Shown here: positions 47,616 through 58,015 of the stretch, piece by piece | Layout: each line of letters starts with the position of its first letter | Position numbering within the stretch: position 1 is the first letter of the stretch | Source of the DNA: Heracleum sosnowskyi | Lineage: Eukaryota > Streptophyta > Magnoliopsida > Apiales > Apiaceae | Reading direction: 5' to 3' | NCBI GenBank assembly: GCA_030848705.1 | Contig: JAUIZM010000015.1 | Coordinates: 4,588,001-4,652,000 of the forward strand | DNA: 64,000 nucleotides | Position numbers and translations under genes: made by a program | The notes under the pieces: generated by a model | What the model was told of the DNA's origin: nothing | What the model saw: only the letters and a program-made list of their open reading frames with translations | Databases searched by the model: none

Positions 47616-48160
47616 CTGCACAGAAGAATTTATGAACTCATTTAGATTGTATATTGCAGGTGCACTATTGCAGATTGTATATTGCAGGTGAACAGTTAAT
47701 GAACTATTGCAGATTGTATATGAACAGTGAGCAAGCAATGCAGAGTGAGCAAGCAAGGCAGAGTGGCATAGTCAAACAGAAAGCAATAGTGCACCAGAGC
47801 AATACAGAAGAAGAAGATACATACAAACAGCTTATAAAGAAGAAGAGAAGAGATGAAATAAAACAAATATTTTTTTTCAAAAAAGAAGTAAAAAAAAACG
47901 TGTATATATATAGTATATACATACAGACAGGAAGAAGACAACTTATAAAGAACAGCGAAAAAGAGATCGAGAAAATGAGATCGGAGAAGAGAAAGAAGAG
48001 ATCGGAGAAGAGAGAGATGAGATGAAGAAGAAAGAGGAAGAGACTTACCGGACGGAGAAGATGAAGTCGTCGTCGGAGATACCGTCGTGGGAAGAGTCGA
48101 GGAGATCGCCGATCTGAGGGAAGGAGCTCGCCTATGTTCTTAACCCTTTGCAATTGGGTT
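47616..48160 (-). other. Putative 5' exon and first intron of the Toc159-like gene
   Basis: On minus, a GC-richer stretch (48150-48049) ends in a good donor, CCG/GTAAGT (GT at 48048). A strong acceptor, TTCTGTGCAG, lies at 47616, twelve bases before the ATG at 47604. One frame of the 5' stretch reads FPQIGDLLDSSHDGISDDDF, but none stays open into the main ORF, so this may be 5' UTR or a damaged coding exon. The intron includes a purine-rich tract and short GCAGATTGTATATTGCA repeats (47640-47720). Confidence 0.5.
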
Positions 48161-48458
48161 AAAAAAAACGTATGTTTTTAGGTCCAAAAGCCCTATTTTT
48201 GTTAATTCGGGTCGGGTCATGGGCTGGGTTCCGGATCAGATCCGGGTATAATCCATAGTTCAAAACAAATACGAATAATATTATCGAAAAATACATCAGA
48301 ATGAATCCAAAAATTGCATAACAAAAAATTTGATATGGAGAACAAAAAATTTCAACGATGGAAATTCTCTAAAAAGTGATTGAAGCACTCCGGAGAAGTG
48401 ATTATAAATTATTAGAGGTGTAATACATATAATGTATATAAATATAAAATTTAATTAG

Positions 48459-48660
48459 TACTCCCTCGTCCCAACTCATTTTCTAACAAGCATTTTAAGG
48501 ATAGTTTGATAACTTGTTTTTTTAATATTTTCTTTTTTTGAATAAAAAATGTAACCAAAATTTAAATTCACAAAAATTTAATTTTAAATAATAATTTTTA
48601 ATATATGATCAAAATAAAATGTGTGCAGCATAATTAAAATAAGTTTAATATAAGAGATTT
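48459..48660. mobile_element. Stowaway/mariner-type terminus fragment
   Basis: TA-GTACTCCCTCGTCCCAACTC resembles a Stowaway-type end, followed by AT-rich sequence. No matching right end was found nearby, so it is at most a truncated element. Confidence 0.35.
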
Positions 48661-49260
48661 GTATTGTTGAAATGCAAAAACTTTTAGAAAATCTCCATAA
48701 TTTTTATTTAACGTACCATAGATTTTTAGTTAAGGGTTTGCCCTTGGAAATAAGTCCCTAATTACAAACATGAGATCTGGCTCTAAGAATAAGTTTGACT
48801 CTTCTACAGATTGATTTTTTTTTTGTTTGGTAAAATACTACTCCTATTACACAACCATGAGCTAAATGATTCCTGGACTATGCTTTTGTCCACTCATTTC
48901 TTATCGCAGTATTTTGAGAAACCTTGTCACTCATTTCTTATCACAATATTTCGTATATTGACGACTCTGGAACTTTGTCTACATTTTGTGCTTGGTTTCT
49001 AAATGGATGAAGCAATTGTGTCAATTGTTGTGGAAAGGCTTACTGATTTATTATGATTTATATCATGGCAGATTACAAGATTTTAAAATGTCAAAAGAAA
49101 AAAATGCGAAATATAGTTCATCAGAATGTTGTATTACCTATTACCATGATTTAAAATGTCCTATAACACAAAGGCACTAGAATACTGGATGAAGAACTAA
49201 GCAATCTATATCTTATTTTGGTTAAAATTAAGTATACATTGTTTAGTTTTACGTGTTACA
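48661..49260. other. Noncoding, possibly NLR intron or flank
   Basis: No credible ORF. The sequence ends with ACGTGTTACAG (49251-49261), which could be a splice acceptor before the NLR fragment. Confidence 0.4.
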
Positions 49261-49261
49261 G

Positions 49262-49488
49262 ACATTACCAGAGATGTCAAAAGGATGGAAGAATTGGGAA
49301 GAGAAATGGTTGGAAATCGTGGCGGTCTGCCACTAGCTATAGTACTTTTTGGGGGAATTCTTGTAACAAAACCTTCGTTGAGAGTGGGAGAAGGTGTATG
49401 ATGATAGTCTATCATCCCTAAAGCGCGGGGAAGGATTTGGAGAAAATTATCAAAGTCAATTACTTAACGTTTTAGTCTGGAGTTACAA
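49262..49488 (+). pseudogene. NLR pseudogene, part 1 (end of NB-ARC)
   Basis: Reads DITRDVKRMEELGREMVGNRGGLPLAIVLFGG, containing the GLPLA motif of the NB-ARC domain of plant CC-NBS-LRR proteins (RPP8/RPP13-like type). A frameshift near 49400 moves to YDDSLSSLKRGEGFGENYQS and then WSYN, where the SIRE-type copia element is inserted. The P-loop and N-terminal coiled-coil half are not seen upstream in the window. Confidence 0.85.
49484..49488. repeat. Target site duplication TACAA (left)
   Basis: Repeated at 59871-59875 after the 3' LTR. Confidence 0.95.
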
Positions 49489-51343
49489 TGAAAGGCATAT
49501 GTTTAGCCTATTTGTATTTCGAGGATACAACTCAACTTAAACAAGATAGTAAAAGTAAATAGTACATAGGCTGTCACGAGGAATCTCATATTGTATATCT
49601 GTCAGTAGAAAAAGATCAAGGTCAATCTACAGACTTGGGGATTTACTACATTGAAAGAAGTTCAGACATCTGTTCAAGCCTCAGTGGAGTATTCGTCATG
49701 AAGTGGATTTATTTGTAGTGGCAGAGATTTCAAGGTGACAGTGTCAGTACAGAAGAATAGTGAAAGAGAGAGAAGAGAAGAAGAAAATGAACCAGATCTT
49801 AAAGTCAAATATAAGGAACAGTCACTGGAGTTAGTCGCTCATGAACCAGACTGTGCATCGAGCGTCAACATCAATTCAGTGGTACGTCCTTATTATATTC
49901 TGTGGTTCGAGAAAAGGAATGGGCTATCAAGTGATTTATATTAATTCTTATTTAATTAATATATTTGTGTAATTGATTTAATTAATAAATTAATTCATTC
50001 TGAATTAATTTATTTATTAAATTAATTATCATATTAATTAACTTTGAATTAATGTATTAATCTTATTTGATTTAATTATTTAATTAATGAATTAATCATT
50101 GTTTGTCTAAATGATTAATTGATTAATTTAATTAATTAAATTAAGGAGTTGAAAAAGAAAAAGGAAATGCAGTTGGGCTGAATGTTATTAACTGTTGGGC
50201 TGAAAGAAGTAAATCAGTTGGGCTGCTGAGATTTATTGAATCTGGGCTGCTAGAAATCAGAGGTGGGCTGTTGTTTGTAACTGGGCCGATTGAATTAAAG
50301 GAACAAAAAGAAGCAATACAGTTGCTGTTGGCGGAAAATAAACAAACAAAGTGATATTAAATCAAAACTGCAACAGACACAACATTTGGCAGCCTGTCAC
50401 GTGAGTCTGCCTGTCAGTCCTGTCGGATCTCTGTCCCCCAACGCGCCATACGGCGCGTGTCATCCACGCGCCCGTTCCAACCGCACAAAAGCTCCGCGTG
50501 TTGTACAACTCCCCTTCCTGCGACTGTGATACGACTGCCAGCTTGTTCAGTATTACACAATTCAGTAGTATTACAAGTTATATTTATTCAGCAGTATTAC
50601 AACTTTTCTGTTAGTATTACAACATTTTCGGTAGTATTACTGAGTGCTAGTATTACAAGCCTACTAGTATTACTAAATAGATTAATTGGTTAGTATTATT
50701 ACTAGTGTGTAATACTTACTAGTATTATTAGTGTGTAATACTTACTAGTATTACTAAGGTTAATTAGTGCTAGTATTACAAGATCAATTTCAGCTAGTAT
50801 TACTGAGTTAATACTTACTAGTATTACTAACTCAAAATGAGTTAGTATTACATGAATGTTGTATTAAAAGAAGACAGAAGACAGTGGATCAAAACGTAGC
50901 AGACAACTTCAACATTCAAGAATCAAAAACACACTGCATCTCTTTTCTCTCTCAATTATCTCAAGAACACGGGCTACTCATTTTAATTTCTAGAAATTCA
51001 AGGCTGCTACCTTTGTAATATTTTATCCGGTAGAACTTGATCATTTGTATCCCTTGTACTACTAGCGAATTTATATTCCTAGTTTATATCTCATTTTTTA
51101 TTAACAAAATTAGAAAAGTTCATGTCGAATTTTCTAATTTGTTTTTAATTACTAGATATTGTTCTGTACTGTATTTGTAACAACCTCTCAAGTTTAATAT
51201 AATTTTATATTTAACTTGAATTTTGTTTCATTTAATTCCGCACGAATTTTGTTTAAACTCTGATTTTATTTAACGAACAAATTCGATAAAACAGTACCGT
51301 TTGTATTCAACCCCCCCTTCTACAAACATATCTGGACCTAACA
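49489..51343 (+). repeat. SIRE-type element 5' LTR (1855 bp)
   Basis: Begins TGAAAGGCATATG and ends GGACCTAACA. Matches 58016-59870. Contains an AT-rich palindromic block (49930-50140), GGGCTG repeats (50170-50290) and a GTATTAC-motif cluster (50550-50860). The ORFs at 49735 and 50457 repeat in the other LTR and are not taken as genes. Confidence 0.95.
50550..50860. repeat. GTATTAC-motif cluster in the SIRE-type LTR
   Basis: About 20 copies of AGTATTAC or its reverse form GTAATACT in 310 bp, often as CTAGTATTAC. Repeated at 59077-59387. In the relative at 12343-14093 the same place holds ATAGTCAG motifs instead. Confidence 0.85.
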
Positions 51344-51345
51344 AT

Positions 51346-51358
51346 TGGTATCAAAGCC
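51346..51358 (+). other. Primer binding site, SIRE-type element
   Basis: TGGTATCAAAGCC two bases after the LTR, one base different from the standard initiator tRNA-Met complement. Confidence 0.88.
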
Positions 51359-51483
51359 TCGTTCTTCAGATTTCAATCTAACAATTGTTATCCGAACCAT
51401 TTAATTGACACAAAAATCATTATCCTATTTTTTGTCAATTAAATTTCAATCTCGAATTTTTTAACTCACTTAAAAAATTCATC

Positions 51484-53883
51484 ATGACTTCGAGAGCCAT
51501 TGTAAAGATACCTATCTTTGACAAAAACAATTATGATATGTGGAAGAATAAAATGGAGTTATTTTTGGATGTTACAAATTCCAAATATCTGGGGGTTTTG
51601 AAAAACGGACCTATTAAAATTCCTATGGTCCTTGAACCCGAAGTTGTTGTTGATGGGGTAGTTACAGTTCCTGCTAAAACCTATGAAAAGGATCCTACCT
51701 TGTACACGTCTGATGAAAAAGAGGATGCCGGACTGGATAAAAATTTGAGACTCGTCCTAATGGATTCCCTGGATGGTTTAATGTATAACCATGTTATGAA
51801 TTGTGGAACGGCCAAGAAAATGTGGGAAACCATTGAAACCATCAATGAAGGGACGGATGAAGTCAGGGAGAACAGACTGGAGATCCTAACCTCTGAATAT
51901 GAACACTTCAGAGCTGGCCCTAGTGAAGGCATTCAGGAAGTGTTTGAGAGGTACAACAAAATAATCAACAACTTGCTAATGCATGGCAAGTACTATACAC
52001 AGAAGGAGATCAACAGGAAGTTCTTGCTGACTATGCCTACTCATTTAGAACACAGGATAACCGCCATTAGAGAATCTAGAGACTTGAATCAAATCTCTCT
52101 TGAAAGGCTCTTTGGTATTTTAAAAACTTATGAGTTAGAGCAGATTCAACAGAGAGAGATTCTTGGTAAAGACAAAGTTGAAAGTTCTTCTACAGGTCTA
52201 ATGGTGGAGGCCCCGGTGAAGATGGAAGCTAAGGTTGTTCAACCTTACAGCTCTGACAAGGAGGTGATTACAGTTGAATATGGGAAGACAGCTGCAAGTC
52301 AGGGGTGTGCAGAATTTTATTCACTGAAGGAGCTAGAGGAGTTAGAGGATGATAGAATGGCACTCATTGTAAGGCAGTTTAATAACTTCAGATTTAGAAG
52401 AAATCCTAATTTCAGACTCAGGTCTACTGGTTCATCAAGTAGCACAAGGGGTGGCTACGAAACTGGGTTTGTAGACAGAAGCAAGATCAGGTGCTTCAAC
52501 TGCAATGAATTAGGACACTTTGCAAATGAGTGTCAACAACAAAATCAACAAGATGCAAGGAGAGAGTATGCATCTGGAAAGAAGAAGGCAGGTAGTGCCT
52601 ATGTGGCTGCAGACAGAAGCTGGGATGACTCAGACAGTGATGATGAGGAATTTGTTAATCTTGCACTTATGGCAAACACTGACATTCCCACTGCTTCTAG
52701 AAGTGAGGTAAAACTTACTGACTCTGAGCTAGTTTATCGCTTAGGTAATTCATTGGTTAGTGCACAGAAAACAACTGCTAGACTAATTCTTGAGAACACT
52801 AATCTTGAAAATGAAGTGTTAGAGTTAAAAAAGGTGCAGGATAATCAAAATCAGCAAAAAGAAGAAATAGAACGTCTTAATAGAAGAGAGAAATCTATTC
52901 TAGAAGTAGCGTCTAAACAAATGAAACAAATTGCTGAACGTGATACCACTATAGCTAATCTTAATGTTAAGCTATCTGGTATGTATAATTCTTGCACAGC
53001 TTCTAAGGAGTTTTACAATAAGCAATCTATTGATAGTCATGTAAGTATAGGTTTTGGTTACAATGAGGCTGTTGGATCGTTAGGCATAAATACCCCTAAC
53101 CCTGTCAGTGCTAAAGATAGGGGTATACCACATGTGCTTAAGGATGTTTCCAATCCACTCTTTAAGGAGACTGTTGCAGAGCCTGTAAACTTGACTTCTC
53201 TAGTTATTCAAGAGGAGATGCGTATTGAGGACATTGCTAGTGGTAGTGTCCAACCCAATGTTAAAACTCTTAATAAGGGTAAAGCAAAGATGAACACATC
53301 ACCCAAGCATGTCAAATCAAAAACTGTGGTGCCTAATAGACCAGTCAAGGTTGTTGAAACAACCAGTTCTTTGAAGACTGGATTAGGTGATAAGAATGTG
53401 AAAAAGAACAATAACATGTCTAACATGCATAACATGCCTATTATTGATTCTTCTCATAAAGCATGTGGTGTTGTCAATTGCATGTCTTGTGCTTTCAATG
53501 TTATGTCTGCTTACTTTAATGGTAATCAAGCATGTGTTAATAAGACTGCTCCTCGACAACAAATGAATAGAAATAAAAATGTTAGATCAAAGACTGCTAG
53601 TCCTCCTCAGGATAGGAGAGAGACATTTGTACCCAAGCCTATTCAAAGTTTGACCAAGGCTGTTTACAAAGTCAAATGTCCAGTCAATGATAATAATGTT
53701 ATTGTTGCTAAAAAGACATGGATACCCAAGATAAAACAAACAATTGTCAAATCTGTTTATAGGGTTAAATGTCCAGTCAATAAAGAAATTGGTGTCAGGA
53801 TCAAGAATATTGTTATACCTGATAAAGGCCAATTCTTTAAGTATGCGGGACCCAATCAAAGTTGGGTTCCGAAGGAGGTTTAA
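51484..53883 (+). CDS. Copia gag polyprotein (SIRE-type), intact 799-aa ORF
   Basis: Structural polyprotein that would package the element RNA. It starts MTSRAIVKIPIFDKNNYDMW with the copia gag core (about 1-230, including NNLLMHGKYYTQKEINRKFL), has a CCHC knuckle CFNCNELGHFANEC (338-351), an acidic SWDDSDSDDEE stretch (about 380), a coiled coil (about 435-505, heptad-like ELKKVQ...EEIERLNRREKS), and a long basic tail. The Cys-rich ACGVVNCMSCAFNVM block and repeats of VYKVKCPVN (about 720-765) are typical of SIRE-like gag. The ATG is 126 bp after the primer site. The ORF is uninterrupted, in contrast to pol. Confidence 0.93.
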   Translation: MTSRAIVKIPIFDKNNYDMWKNKMELFLDVTNSKYLGVLKNGPIKIPMVLEPEVVVDGVVTVPAKTYEKDPTLYTSDEKEDAGLDKNLRLVLMDSLDGLMYNHVMNCGTAKKMWETIETINEGTDEVRENRLEILTSEYEHFRAGPSEGIQEVFERYNKIINNLLMHGKYYTQKEINRKFLLTMPTHLEHRITAIRESRDLNQISLERLFGILKTYELEQIQQREILGKDKVESSSTGLMVEAPVKMEAKVVQPYSSDKEVITVEYGKTAASQGCAEFYSLKELEELEDDRMALIVRQFNNFRFRRNPNFRLRSTGSSSSTRGGYETGFVDRSKIRCFNCNELGHFANECQQQNQQDARREYASGKKKAGSAYVAADRSWDDSDSDDEEFVNLALMANTDIPTASRSEVKLTDSELVYRLGNSLVSAQKTTARLILENTNLENEVLELKKVQDNQNQQKEEIERLNRREKSILEVASKQMKQIAERDTTIANLNVKLSGMYNSCTASKEFYNKQSIDSHVSIGFGYNEAVGSLGINTPNPVSAKDRGIPHVLKDVSNPLFKETVAEPVNLTSLVIQEEMRIEDIASGSVQPNVKTLNKGKAKMNTSPKHVKSKTVVPNRPVKVVETTSSLKTGLGDKNVKKNNNMSNMHNMPIIDSSHKACGVVNCMSCAFNVMSAYFNGNQACVNKTAPRQQMNRNKNVRSKTASPPQDRRETFVPKPIQSLTKAVYKVKCPVNDNNVIVAKKTWIPKIKQTIVKSVYRVKCPVNKEIGVRIKNIVIPDKGQFFKYAGPNQSWVPKEV

Positions 53884-55012
53884 CCGCTTTGGCATTGCAG
53901 GGTGTGTAACAGGTAAATCGTGTTATGTGATTTCTAGACAGTGGATGTTCAAGGCATATGACAGTGGATAGAGCCCTGCAGTCAAGAGTGGTGACCCAAG
54001 CTAGGCAAGCATACATCAGTTGCAAGCGTTGGAAGCTTAGTCTGATACAACCATCCCTTGGAGATAACAGCAAGGGTATGACCGAGGGTCAAGGCTATTC
54101 AATAGCTAAGGAATGTTGTCAGTAATAAAACAAGACTGCTTCACCTGGAATCAAAGTCAATTGATTGTGTGGCAAGTCAAAAGGTGTTGATTCAGACAAT
54201 CTGAAGACTGAAGACCACAAATGTTGATTGATCACATTTAATGGAGTTGATCAACATGAAGCGTCTGAAAGTCTTAATATGATGATTCAACAACTACAAC
54301 ATCCCTAACATCCAAACTGAAGATCCATCTGACAAATCAAATTCGATGTAAAGTCACTCAGATGATGATCAAGAACCTGAGGTTGCTGTCAGTAATAACA
54401 ATTGGTATTGATAATAACAATTGGTATTTTACAATATTAATGATGATCCTTATTCAAGTGATAATGGTGGAAACAATATTAATATTGGAGATATCCCTGT
54501 CATTGGAAAAGAATCATCAAGTCAACCTGGCAACAACTCAGGGGGAGTCAACAAAGGATCAACTAGTCAACACAACATCACAATGCAGAACAAGGCGAAT
54601 CATCAAGATCTAATCTATCCAGACACACTGTTTGGAATAGAGCTCATCTCATCTAGAGCTGATCCTTGATGATCCAGATGTTGGTAAAAGAACTAGAAGA
54701 GCTACTCAGAGACAATGTAACTATTCATGGTTTCTCTCTCTAATGGAATCAAAGAAATTTGAGGAAGCTCTTGCTGATCCTGATTGGGTGATTGCTATGC
54801 AAAATGATCTCAATCATTTCAAACAACAAGAAATGTGGAAGCTGGTACCTAGATCAAAGAACAAGAAAGTGGTTGGTACTAGGAGAGCACATGGAAATAA
54901 ATTATCTCCAACAATGGTATCTCTATGGAACACTCAAGGCCAAGCATCTTGCATAAGGTATCAATTCTTTCGAGAGCTTGTCTTGCATGCTAAGAATGTG
55001 TTTCTTACATAG
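53884..55012 (+). pseudogene. Remnants of copia protease and start of RT
   Basis: A protease active-site block, DSGCSRHMT, lies at 53937-53963 in a frame different from gag. About 600 bp later the pre-RT region reads SRHTVWNRAHL (about 54615) and then ESKKFEEALADPDWVIAMQN up to KNKKVVGTR (54746-54888), the N-terminal edge of RT. Beyond that the reading becomes unrelated. Integrase and the catalytic RT and RNase H domains are missing. Confidence 0.85.
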
Positions 55013-58002
55013 TTCACAAGTTGTCAATTGTCCGTATTGAAAGGACTTGTGAGCTCATGATTGCAAGTACCACTTTGTTCATATCTCAAGGACTTCTGAA
55101 GTTTATTTACAAGTATTCAATTGTCAGTATTGAAAGGACTTGTAAGTAATACCTAAATGATTTCATAAGTACTCAATTGTCCGTATTGCAAGGACTTGTG
55201 AATTCATATACATTCAGACCTTGTGAGATGTTAATTCTAGGAAACATATCAATGCTCCATATTTCCTTGTATTTAAGATGACTGATTTTCTCTAAAAATA
55301 TTTTTCTCCAAATTCTACAAGTTAAGATTTATTGAGAAATCTATTTTTGTTGAAAATCTTATCATCTTAAAGTACTGTTAGTCTATCTATAATACTTTAA
55401 TAAATCCCATTTTCTTTCTAAATAATTTTCTATAAGAAAGTTATTTTGTTAGAAAATGTATAGATTTACTAACTTATTATAAATATTCTTGTATATACTT
55501 AATGTTTTTGTACAGACATTGTTCTTTTCAAATGTTAATCTTTGTTAACATGTTTTGTAGTGTTTGTCTTTCTATTTTAGTCTAATGTCTGTTAATAAGT
55601 CAACTTATGTAAATTATTGATTCTTGTATAGTTTTTCAGTTTAGTCACTATACTTTCAAAACTTACAAAAAGGTCACTGTACTTGGTTCTTTGGTTCTTC
55701 TTCTGTTTAACACACACATAACCTGCAGTTTTAATTCTAAATCTTTATGTTATGGTTGTTATTAACAGAATTTCTTATGTAGGACCAATGTTGATATCAA
55801 ATTGGTATTTGTCAGTCCAATTGTTTAGGAACTAACATTTGATGTTCAGGCCCTAACAATTGAAAGACAAGACCTTTCATGTGCTAATTATTTCTAATAG
55901 TTGGTATCTAACATGCAGGACCTAAAACATGATAAAATAGTTTTGTTTGTATTGGTTTGAACAATAACTTACAATAATTCGATTAATTTATTAATTGGAT
56001 TTTTGCATATGTTCTTGTTCAGTAAAACCGGCTCAAGATCTTTATATTTCCTAACTCAAATCTCTTTCTACAGATGTGATTGCTTAAATTGTAAATCTTT
56101 TGAAATCACAACTGTACATCATTTCTCATAAGATAAATGCAATATTTTCTCAGAAAACTTTTCAATGTTAAAAATGCATTATATCTATTGCTCATATTCT
56201 GTGATGCGGGATCGTTTCAGTGAAGTTTTGTATTCTCACATGTTTAGTCATGAGGTTGTAAACCCAACAACTTCTATCCCGGACTATAAATCCAAATCTA
56301 AACACATCCTAACTTACCCCTAAAAGAAAGTAACCTATCAGACAAGAGGTCACCAGGGAGTAACTGCACTTGATGCAGCAAATAAGGATGTGAGGGATAG
56401 TAAACCCACAGCTCTACCTCTCAAGGAGATTAGATGTATACAACTTGAGGTAACTGTAAGCTCGCCTGCATTCTCCCAAAAGGATGCAGAGCTGAAAATG
56501 GCACTAAAACAGTCTCTGGATTCATTCTCTCAAAAGGATGAGTCTATTGAAATTCGCCTGTCAGCCAGGGCATCTGTTGGTAAGTCACTACCTTATACAC
56601 TAAACAAAATAGTTCATATGCACAAAGTGAGATTGCACACACTAAGGATGAATTGACGGAAACTTGTAATCCGACCATTTTACGGTTAGGATTATAAGTT
56701 AAAGGTTCTTTAATGAACCAAGTGTCTTCACAGACATCGAGAGAAGGTTTTGATCTCAATGCAAAATTCAACAAGATCATTATCTAACTCCCCAGATGGA
56801 ACATATCTGGATCCTGCGGGTAACGGGTCCGACATAGGTGCGGATCGGCAACTTGTAGACTATGATTCAGATTTACCTGATGAGTCTAACAAGGTTATGT
56901 CTTCACAGGCATCCGAAGGGAACTTTGATCTCAATGCTAAATTTTTATGGATCATTGTTTACCTTCTCAGAATTCAAATCTGAAAACCCTAAAAGGGAAA
57001 ACTAGCAACTTGTAGATTATGACTCAGATTCGTCTGACGAGTCTAACGAGAATTTGGGATTTACGAACTCCCATTGCACCACCACTGACCTCTCTTGAAG
57101 GGGCTAGGGTGAAAATTTTCCTTGCAGGTACACTAAAGGATGCTGGAGCTATGAGTGATACACTAGTGGGCAAAAGTGCAAACACAGAGAGAAGTGAGAC
57201 ACTCAAAACAAATGAGTGGAGAGAAGAGTGAAACACTTGTGAGGTACACTAAACACTATCACACACTCACAGTGAGGAAGAAAAGCAAACTTCCTTTCTA
57301 ACAAAGAACTCTGCAATTGGTACTACTACTTTGTCAACTAGTTGATTGGAGGATTATTCAACTAAGGGGGAGTGAAAAGATATATTGAAGCTTCAAGCTT
57401 ACCTTAGTAGGATTACTCAACTAAGGGGGAGAAGTAGTGGGGGTACAAGAAAAAGGAGAGTGAGTTAGAAAGGGGGAGCACATTCAAAGAAGCAAGTAGA
57501 CTTTCAGTTGTTATGAAAGTGGAGATATAAGGAGGAGATTACATCACATTGCTATTCTATTAGTCTTTCAATGTACAATGTATAAAGGCTAACTGGAGGA
57601 GTAGTAGATTTCCTAGAAGTTGTAGAAATGGTATTGATTCACCATTGTCTACATAGTAGTAACAGTTGTTTTTCTTAAGTGAGAAAAACTGTGTTAGAGA
57701 AGGGAAGTGATTGTAAATCAAGAACTGCTGATAATCACCAATGTAAGATGTGAAGGATTATCAGGCAGAGATATGAAGAATCAGAAATGAAGATGAGTTG
57801 TGTCTAATGAAGATCAGTTCAGTGCTAGAGGAACCATCATCTATCATTTCATCGACTGAGGATTCTGGTATTGTTATATTTGAACCAGAGAAATTTTTTA
57901 GTATGTATTATTTACTGAGCTTTGAATTGCTCAATCTTTTTCTTGTTTAAGTGGTTAGTTGAGTTATCCTCTAGGTATTTGCTTGTTATTGTCTAACAAA
58001 CA
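55013..58002 (+). other. 3' region of the SIRE-type element, noncoding
   Basis: About 3 kb without a supported gene. It holds three degenerate repeats of CAATTGTCCGTATTGAAAGG plus GACTTGTGA (near 55025, 55115, 55175). There are paired short ORFs with matching motifs (YLDPAGNGSD..., VDYDSDLPDESN near 56800-57050), which look like repeated remnants of the extra 3' ORF of SIRE-type elements. Several PPT-like runs CAACTAAGGGGGAG occur (57358, 57418). Confidence 0.5.
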
Positions 58003-58015
58003 AATAGGGGGAGAT
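58003..58015 (+). other. Polypurine tract, SIRE-type element
   Basis: AATAGGGGGAGAT abuts the 3' LTR. Confidence 0.9.

Noticed and set aside
47654..48025. 123-codon ORF (and its minus-strand partners) next to the Toc159-like gene
   Set aside because: Low-complexity Lys/Arg/Glu-rich reading of a purine-rich intron-like tract.
56390..57231. Independent genes in the SIRE-type 3' region
   Set aside because: Short ORFs within the element, without domains or a consistent frame; treated as element remnants.
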